Assembly (NCBI GenBank): GCA_003611875.1
Contig: RAYY01000007.1
Coordinates: 99,837 to 163,836, forward strand
Reading direction: 5' to 3'
Source of the DNA: a bacterium D16-56
Lineage (GTDB): Bacteria > Bacillota > Clostridia > Lachnospirales > Lachnospiraceae
Length of the DNA stretch: 64,000 nucleotides
Shown piece by piece: positions 60,243 to 64,000 of this stretch. Below the pieces are notes generated by a model. That model was not told where the DNA came from and made no database searches. It was given only the letters and a program-made list of their open reading frames with translations. The number at the start of each line of letters is the position of its first letter. Position 1 is the stretch's first letter. Made by a program: the position numbers and the translations under genes.

Positions 60243-60290
60243 TTGACACTGCCTTTTGTTTTCTGTAAAATAATAATGATTCTTATTATT
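60243..60290 (+). promoter_or_regulatory. Promoter of the perR-like gene with Fur/PerR-type operator
   Basis: TTGACA (60243-60248), 17-nt spacer, TAAAAT (60266-60271). Immediately downstream is AATAATGATTCTTATTATT (60272-60290), a near-palindrome of the Fur/PerR type; position suggests autorepression. Confidence 0.75.
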
Positions 60291-60298
60291 TGTCTATT

Positions 60299-60330
60299 AT
60301 ATGTGCAGTGTTCTGTTTTTCTGCACATAT
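60299..60330 (+). other. Hairpin in the perR-like leader
   Basis: Perfect 10-bp inverted repeat ATATGTGCAG-(12 nt)-CTGCACATAT, 22 nt before the start codon. No U-tract after it. Confidence 0.55.
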
Positions 60331-60352
60331 TTCGACGGAAAGAGAGCTGCTT

Positions 60353-60745
60353 ATGAAAATACTGAAATACAGCCGTCAAAGGGAATCTATCAAAGCATGT
60401 CTTTCCGGACGCACCGATCACCCTACGGCAGACATGATCTATACAGACATAAGAGAAGAATTTCCCAGCATCAGTCTGGGAACGGTTTACCGAAACCTGA
60501 ATCTTCTTTCTGAACTGGGAGAGGTCCAGAAACTGACATGCGGGGACGGAAAGGATCATTTTGACTGGAATACTGCCCCTCACTACCATTTTGTCTGCAG
60601 ACATTGCGGTGCTGTACTGGACTTACCTCTTGCTCCCTGTGAAGAACTGCAGCATCAGGCACAAGAAGTACTTGGCGCCACAGTAGACAGCCATATGGTA
60701 TACTTTTATGGCCGCTGTGCCCACTGTGAAAATACGGAAGCATAA
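60353..60745 (+). CDS. Fur family regulator, PerR-like
   Basis: A 130-residue metal-dependent repressor. The winged helix (about 8-75) has T-A-D-M-I-Y ... G-T-V-Y-R-N-L-N-L-L. The dimer part has H-F-D-W-N and H-Y-H-F-V-C-R-H-C-G, with the structural zinc pairs C-R-H-C and C-A-H-C. Shape and the adjacent rubrerythrin gene favour the peroxide sensor PerR over Fur. The ATG at 60353 follows GGAAAGAGAG. It probably represses itself and the rubrerythrin gene downstream. Confidence 0.9.
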   Translation: MKILKYSRQRESIKACLSGRTDHPTADMIYTDIREEFPSISLGTVYRNLNLLSELGEVQKLTCGDGKDHFDWNTAPHYHFVCRHCGAVLDLPLAPCEELQHQAQEVLGATVDSHMVYFYGRCAHCENTEA

Positions 60746-60780
60746 GAAAGGATTTACAGAAAAAATTTCTCAAAAACTGA

Positions 60781-60829
60781 TTGACTTTTTATAAATGATA
60801 TGATAAATTAATATCAGTAATCATTACTG
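60781..60829 (+). promoter_or_regulatory. Promoter of the rubrerythrin gene with PerR-type palindrome
   Basis: TTGACT (60781-60786), 17-nt spacer, TAAATT (60804-60809). The perfect palindrome CAGTAAT-C-ATTACTG (60815-60829) follows and fits the TAATnATTA core of PerR boxes. Confidence 0.7.
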
Positions 60830-60897
60830 TTTTTAATCAGCATTGATTCACCAAATTCACAATCAAATATTTAAAATAAAGAAAAGGAGATTGAGTT

Positions 60898-61440
60898 ATG
60901 AAAAAATGGGTTTGTTCCGTATGTGGCTATGTTCATGAGGGTGATTCTGCTCCGGATTCTTGTCCCCAGTGCAAAGCACCGGCTTCCAAGTTTGTTGAGC
61001 AGGCTGGCGAAAAATCCTGGGCTGCCGAGCATGTAGTAGGTGTTGCTCAGGGTGCCAGCGAAGACATTATGGCTGATCTGAGAGCGAATTTCAACGGAGA
61101 ATGTACAGAAGTAGGTATGTACCTGGCTATGGCAAGAGTAGCCCACAGAGAAGGCTATCCGGAGATCGGACTGTACTGGGAAAAGGCTGCATATGAGGAA
61201 GCCGAGCATGCTGCCAAATTTGCAGAGCTGCTGGGTGAGGTTGTTACCGACAGCACCAAGAAGAACCTGGAGATGCGTGTAGAAGCAGAGAACGGTGCTA
61301 CTGCCGGTAAGTTTGACTTGGCCAAACGCGCTAAGGCTGCCAATCTGGATGCAATCCATGATACGGTTCACGAGATGGCCCGCGATGAGGCAAGACATGG
61401 AAAGGCATTTGAGGGACTTCTTAAGAGATACTTCGGTTAA
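60898..61440 (+). CDS. Reverse rubrerythrin
   Basis: A 180-residue peroxide reductase with the rubredoxin domain first (about 1-40; C-S-V-C-G-Y and C-P-Q-C) and the di-iron four-helix domain after it (E-C-T-E-V-G, E-E-A-E-H-A, D-E-A-R-H-G). Reverse rubrerythrins in clostridia reduce H2O2 and help survival under oxygen, and are PerR-controlled. An AAGGAG site precedes ATG 60898. PerR-like regulator upstream, palindrome at its promoter, terminator after it. Confidence 0.95.
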   Translation: MKKWVCSVCGYVHEGDSAPDSCPQCKAPASKFVEQAGEKSWAAEHVVGVAQGASEDIMADLRANFNGECTEVGMYLAMARVAHREGYPEIGLYWEKAAYEEAEHAAKFAELLGEVVTDSTKKNLEMRVEAENGATAGKFDLAKRAKAANLDAIHDTVHEMARDEARHGKAFEGLLKRYFG

Positions 61441-61475
61441 TCAAAACACCGGATCTTAATGGATTTTTAAGGTTG

Positions 61476-61510
61476 AGGGAATGAATCAGAAATGGTTCGT
61501 TCCCTTTTTG
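61476..61510 (+). terminator. Terminator after reverse rubrerythrin
   Basis: AGGGAATGAA ... TTCGTTCCCT stem followed by TTTTT. Confidence 0.85.
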
Positions 61511-61552
61511 ATTGTCTCTTTGTTGTTTGTGCCTCTGTTTTCTTTTTCCCTT

Positions 61553-61639
61553 ACACAGTAAGCCTCCATGCGCCCGGCGGCAAACGCACCGCCAACTATG
61601 AAAATCTGGCGGGCGCATTTGGCATACCTGATTTTAAAT
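61553..61639 (+). repeat. Dispersed hairpin repeat, copy near the amidase gene
   Basis: ACACAGTAAGCCTCCATGCGCCCGGC ... TCTGGCGGGCGCATTTGGCATACCTGATTTTAAAT matches the 15794 units but lacks the final ATCGCC-TCC-GGCGAT hairpin. It ends 4 nt from the amidase stop codon. Confidence 0.8.
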
Positions 61640-61643
61640 AAAT

Positions 61644-62453
61644 CTATTTTTTCATTGCTTCCTTCACATCCTTTTTGAACTGTTTCCAGGCATCCTCATT
61701 TTCCACATAATACTTGGGACAATTCTTGCCGGAAACATCATGATGACGGATTAAATCCTTTGACGAAAGATCCAACTCCTCACAGAGCCATGCCGTAAGG
61801 CGGACCAAAGAAGCATAAGTCTTTGGATTAAATTCTCCCGTATCATCAGGATGGCATACCTCAATAGACAGGGTATCAAAATTGCGGGGAGCCGCCGCAT
61901 AGGTTACTTCTGAAATCGGGATAATCTGAAGGATTTCTCCTTCCAGCCCCACAACAAAATGGCTTCCCCCCACTGTCCCCGGCTTCTGAGGATCCTGATC
62001 TGCCAAATTATCAAAATAACTGCGGTTTGCAGACGCTGAAGAATCAGCATTAGCCACATAATGGATCACAATATTATCAACCCGCTTAAGGGTAACATCC
62101 GGACGGGAAAACAGATTTTTGCGGATAAAGTCCTGTTCAATCCAGGACGGCATCTCAATCTCCTTTAAATTGATGGTATAGGGCCGCTCATACCCCCACA
62201 GATAATATCCTCCCCCCAGTCCTGCCGCCGTCCCAATGGCCAAAGCCAAAAGCGGTATGCCGATCTTTCTAAGTGCAGAGCTTCCCTTTTGCCTGCTTTT
62301 TCTTTGAGAACGACGGGAATACCCCTCCAGCCTGCGTATTTTCTCATCACTGCTTTGAATGGGACGGGGCTGAATCTGCCGGATCTTGTTGTAGTCCTTT
62401 TTTAATATATCATCTTCTGACGATCGGTCTCTGGTGTTTTTCTTGTCTCTCAT
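61644..62453 (-). CDS. Membrane-anchored N-acetylmuramoyl-L-alanine amidase (Amidase_2)
   Basis: A 269-residue protein with a basic cytosolic N-terminus (about 1-62), one transmembrane helix (about 65-90) and an amidase_2/PGRP domain outside (about 105-260). Zinc ligands are visible in I-V-I-H-Y-V and in H-H-D-V-S-G-K-N-C-P. It should cut the bond between muramic acid and the stem peptide. ATG 62453. It stands alone; a dispersed repeat lies at its 3' end. Confidence 0.9.
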   Translation of the reverse strand: MRDKKNTRDRSSEDDILKKDYNKIRQIQPRPIQSSDEKIRRLEGYSRRSQRKSRQKGSSALRKIGIPLLALAIGTAAGLGGGYYLWGYERPYTINLKEIEMPSWIEQDFIRKNLFSRPDVTLKRVDNIVIHYVANADSSASANRSYFDNLADQDPQKPGTVGGSHFVVGLEGEILQIIPISEVTYAAAPRNFDTLSIEVCHPDDTGEFNPKTYASLVRLTAWLCEELDLSSKDLIRHHDVSGKNCPKYYVENEDAWKQFKKDVKEAMKK

Positions 62454-62595
62454 TATGTACTCCTTATTAATTATCGGTTCACCTATTACAGCTTATTCAC
62501 AGATAAGCGATTTCTTCCTAAAACCACATCAAAAAGTATAACATATTTAAAAATCTCTGTCAGCCAGAAGTTTTACGAAAAATAATCTTTAAAAC

Positions 62596-62624
62596 TTGCA
62601 GCAAACGATTAAGTGGGTTATAAT
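62596..62624 (+). promoter_or_regulatory. Promoter of the FAH-family gene
   Basis: TTGCAG (62596-62601), 17-nt spacer, TATAAT (62619-62624), about 100 nt before the start codon. Confidence 0.7.
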
Positions 62625-62724
62625 CAAAGATAAAATCAGGGACAATCCGTTAAAACATACTAGCAACGGTTGCTCATTAACGGTATCAGGAAACAGACTG
62701 TCTCGTAGAAAGGAATAACACAAA

Positions 62725-63618
62725 ATGAAATTGATAACCTATCAGGTAGGACAAAAGACCGGAGTGGGTGTAATCAGTTCTGACGGAGAGTGGGTCTTTC
62801 CCATTCAGTCCATTGGTCCCGAATACTCAACCATGCTGGAAGTGATCAAACAAATAAGTGATTCTGAAAAACAGCTTTTGGAGTATGCATCCAAACAGGA
62901 ACCCTACTCCTACCGAGGAGCAGCACGATTGCAGGAGGTGCATCTCTTAGCACCCATTCCTGTCCCTGAGCAGGACATTATCTGTCTGGGCATTAATTAT
63001 ATGGATCATGCAGAAGAATCTGCCCGCTTCCGCAAAAGGGAATTCGATGGCAAGCGCCCTTATGCCGTGTATTTTTCCAAACGAGTCAAGGAAGCCACTG
63101 CTGACGGAGAAGCCATTCCTTCCCATGAAGATCTGGTAGATAGTCTGGACTATGAGGCAGAGCTTGCCTTTATTATTGGAAAAGATGCCAGCAATGTAGC
63201 TCCGGAACAAGTAAAGGACTACATATTCGGTTATACGATCCTAAATGATGTCAGTGCCCGTAATGTTCAGAATCGTCATAACCAGTGGTATTTTGGGAAA
63301 AGTCTGGATGGATTTTCCCCTATGGGTCCCTGCATTCTGACCGCAGATTCCACAGCCTACCCGCCATGCCTTGACATTCGTTCTTATGTAAATGGAGAGC
63401 TTCGTCAAAACAGCAATACCAGTAAGCTGATCTTTAATATTGATCACATAGTCAGCGAGCTGTCAGGCGGAATGACCTTAAAGGCGGGAACCATTATTTC
63501 TACTGGTACTCCCTCAGGAGTCGGCATGGGCTTTGACCCTCCTAAGTTTTTAAAAGCAGGAGATGAAGTGACTTGTCAGATCGAAGAAATCGGGCAGCTT
63601 CGAAATGTAGTAAAATAA
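62725..63618 (+). CDS. Fumarylacetoacetate hydrolase family protein
   Basis: A 297-residue enzyme of the FAH superfamily: an N-terminal small domain (about 1-80), then the catalytic domain with metal ligands in D-Y-E-A-E-L-A-F and the D-V-S-A-R-N motif, plus G-T-P-S-G-V-G-M-G near the end. Members hydrolyse or decarboxylate oxo-acids, such as acylpyruvates or oxaloacetate, or hydrate 2-oxopentenoates. The substrate is not evident from context. Single gene with own promoter and a very strong terminator. Confidence 0.9.
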   Translation: MKLITYQVGQKTGVGVISSDGEWVFPIQSIGPEYSTMLEVIKQISDSEKQLLEYASKQEPYSYRGAARLQEVHLLAPIPVPEQDIICLGINYMDHAEESARFRKREFDGKRPYAVYFSKRVKEATADGEAIPSHEDLVDSLDYEAELAFIIGKDASNVAPEQVKDYIFGYTILNDVSARNVQNRHNQWYFGKSLDGFSPMGPCILTADSTAYPPCLDIRSYVNGELRQNSNTSKLIFNIDHIVSELSGGMTLKAGTIISTGTPSGVGMGFDPPKFLKAGDEVTCQIEEIGQLRNVVK

Positions 63619-63622
63619 CAAC

Positions 63623-63669
63623 ATGAAAACAGCGGTATCTTTAGTGAAAGAAGATACCGCTGTTTTCAT
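63623..63669 (+). terminator. Terminator after the FAH-family gene
   Basis: A perfect 19-bp inverted repeat starting ATGAAAACAGCGGTATC, loop of 9 nt. Unusually long and A/T-flanked, it could work in both directions. Confidence 0.85.
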
Positions 63670-63840
63670 CTCATCCAAATATAAGCGATTCTATTTAAAA
63701 ATTATATCCTTACATCTACACTTATAAATGATAGCTTTTACATTTATCACTTTGATGAAAAAGTATAAATTCTTTATCAACTATAATGAAATACAAAATG
63801 CAGCACAAACACAAAAATCCCTGTAAACACAGGGATCAAA

Positions 63841-63913
63841 AGCGACAGACGGGACTCGAACCCGCGACCCCGACCTTGGCAAGGTCGTACTCCACCAACT
63901 GAGCCACTGTCGC
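63841..63913 (-). tRNA. tRNA-Gly (anticodon GCC)
   Basis: 73 nt on the minus strand. Acceptor GCGACAG/CTGTCGC with T discriminator, anticodon arm CGACC-TTGCCAA-GGTCG. It may be the last gene of a larger RNA cluster beyond the right edge. Confidence 0.95.
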
Positions 63914-64000
63914 ATATACAAAACAAATGCATATACCCTCAAAACCACATATTGAACACATCCGAACCTTCTGCAGCAACTGCTGCACCCTCCGACCAAA

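Noticed and set aside
63781..63999. Minus-strand frame covering tRNA-Gly
   Set aside because: Translation of a tRNA gene.

Overview
The window looks like a chromosomal segment of a Gram-positive anaerobe of the Lachnospiraceae (Clostridia). Supporting signs are: an archaeal-type AspRS with GatCAB under T-box control instead of an AsnRS, strong AGGAGG ribosome binding sites with some GTG/TTG starts, RNase Y, class III fructose-bisphosphatase, reverse rubrerythrin with a PerR-like regulator, PadR/DUF1700 pairs, a DUF4349 lipoprotein and secreted cell-wall-binding-repeat proteins. These are family-level judgements from sequence reading; no database search was run. Most of the window is ordinary core genome of mid GC. 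No complete insertion sequence, prophage or CRISPR array was seen.

Layout. 1-7540 (minus strand): T-box, aspS2, gatC, gatA, gatB, a class Ic aspartate aminotransferase with its own promoter, then gtrA and a truncated gene. 7.6-15.5 kb: MATE exporter behind a palindromic operator, MntP, a PadR/DUF1700/membrane-protein operon, an MFS permease, and two surface or hypothetical genes. 15.6-16.3 kb: Leu/His/Arg tRNA cluster with two kinds of short repeats. 16.5-21.9 kb: a hexitol operon (fruK, sorE-like dehydrogenase, deoR, mtlA) with palindromes around its promoter. 22-24.7 kb: rtcB with a strong leader hairpin, and a metallophosphatase-rubrerythrin fusion. 25-30.3 kb: alanine symporter, a cell-wall-binding protein, and an FMN-riboswitch operon ribE-ribBA-ribH without ribD. 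30.4-33.1 kb: HAD phosphatase, then an AT-rich segment with an HTH/GHKL-ATPase/STAS-like gene next to Gly and Pro tRNAs.

33.3-38 kb: operon yfcE, rlmL-like methyltransferase, papain-like lipoprotein, rdgB and a second YfcE-family gene. 38-42.5 kb: rhodanese, an Asn/Gln/Ser-rich protein, NlpC/P60, fbp-DUF1700. 42.6-46.3 kb: tRNA-Val, a 24-bp inverted-repeat element, an MBL hydrolase, an M23 peptidase and a second cell-wall-binding protein. 46.6-50 kb: rny, and recA-recX with a LexA box. 50.4-55.2 kb: operon S1-like protein, small alarmone synthetase, membrane GDPD, dtd, aroE. 55.4-60.1 kb: PHP phosphatase-LysR, and a DHHW/MBOAT O-acyltransferase pair. 60.2-63.9 kb: PerR-like regulator, reverse rubrerythrin, amidase, FAH-family hydrolase and tRNA-Gly.

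The most noteworthy points are: (i) a gene set fitting a mannitol route through fructose-1-phosphate (MtlA, a SorE-like dehydrogenase and 1-phosphofructokinase, with no mtlD alongside); (ii) the HTH-GHKL-STAS-like single-protein regulator in AT-rich DNA beside tRNAs, with 21-bp-spaced direct repeats on its promoter; (iii) the metallophosphatase-rubrerythrin fusion upstream of the RNA ligase rtcB; (iv) a T-box whose candidate specifier reads GAAC (overlapping Glu and Asn codons); and (v) a dispersed ~107-bp hairpin repeat present four times.
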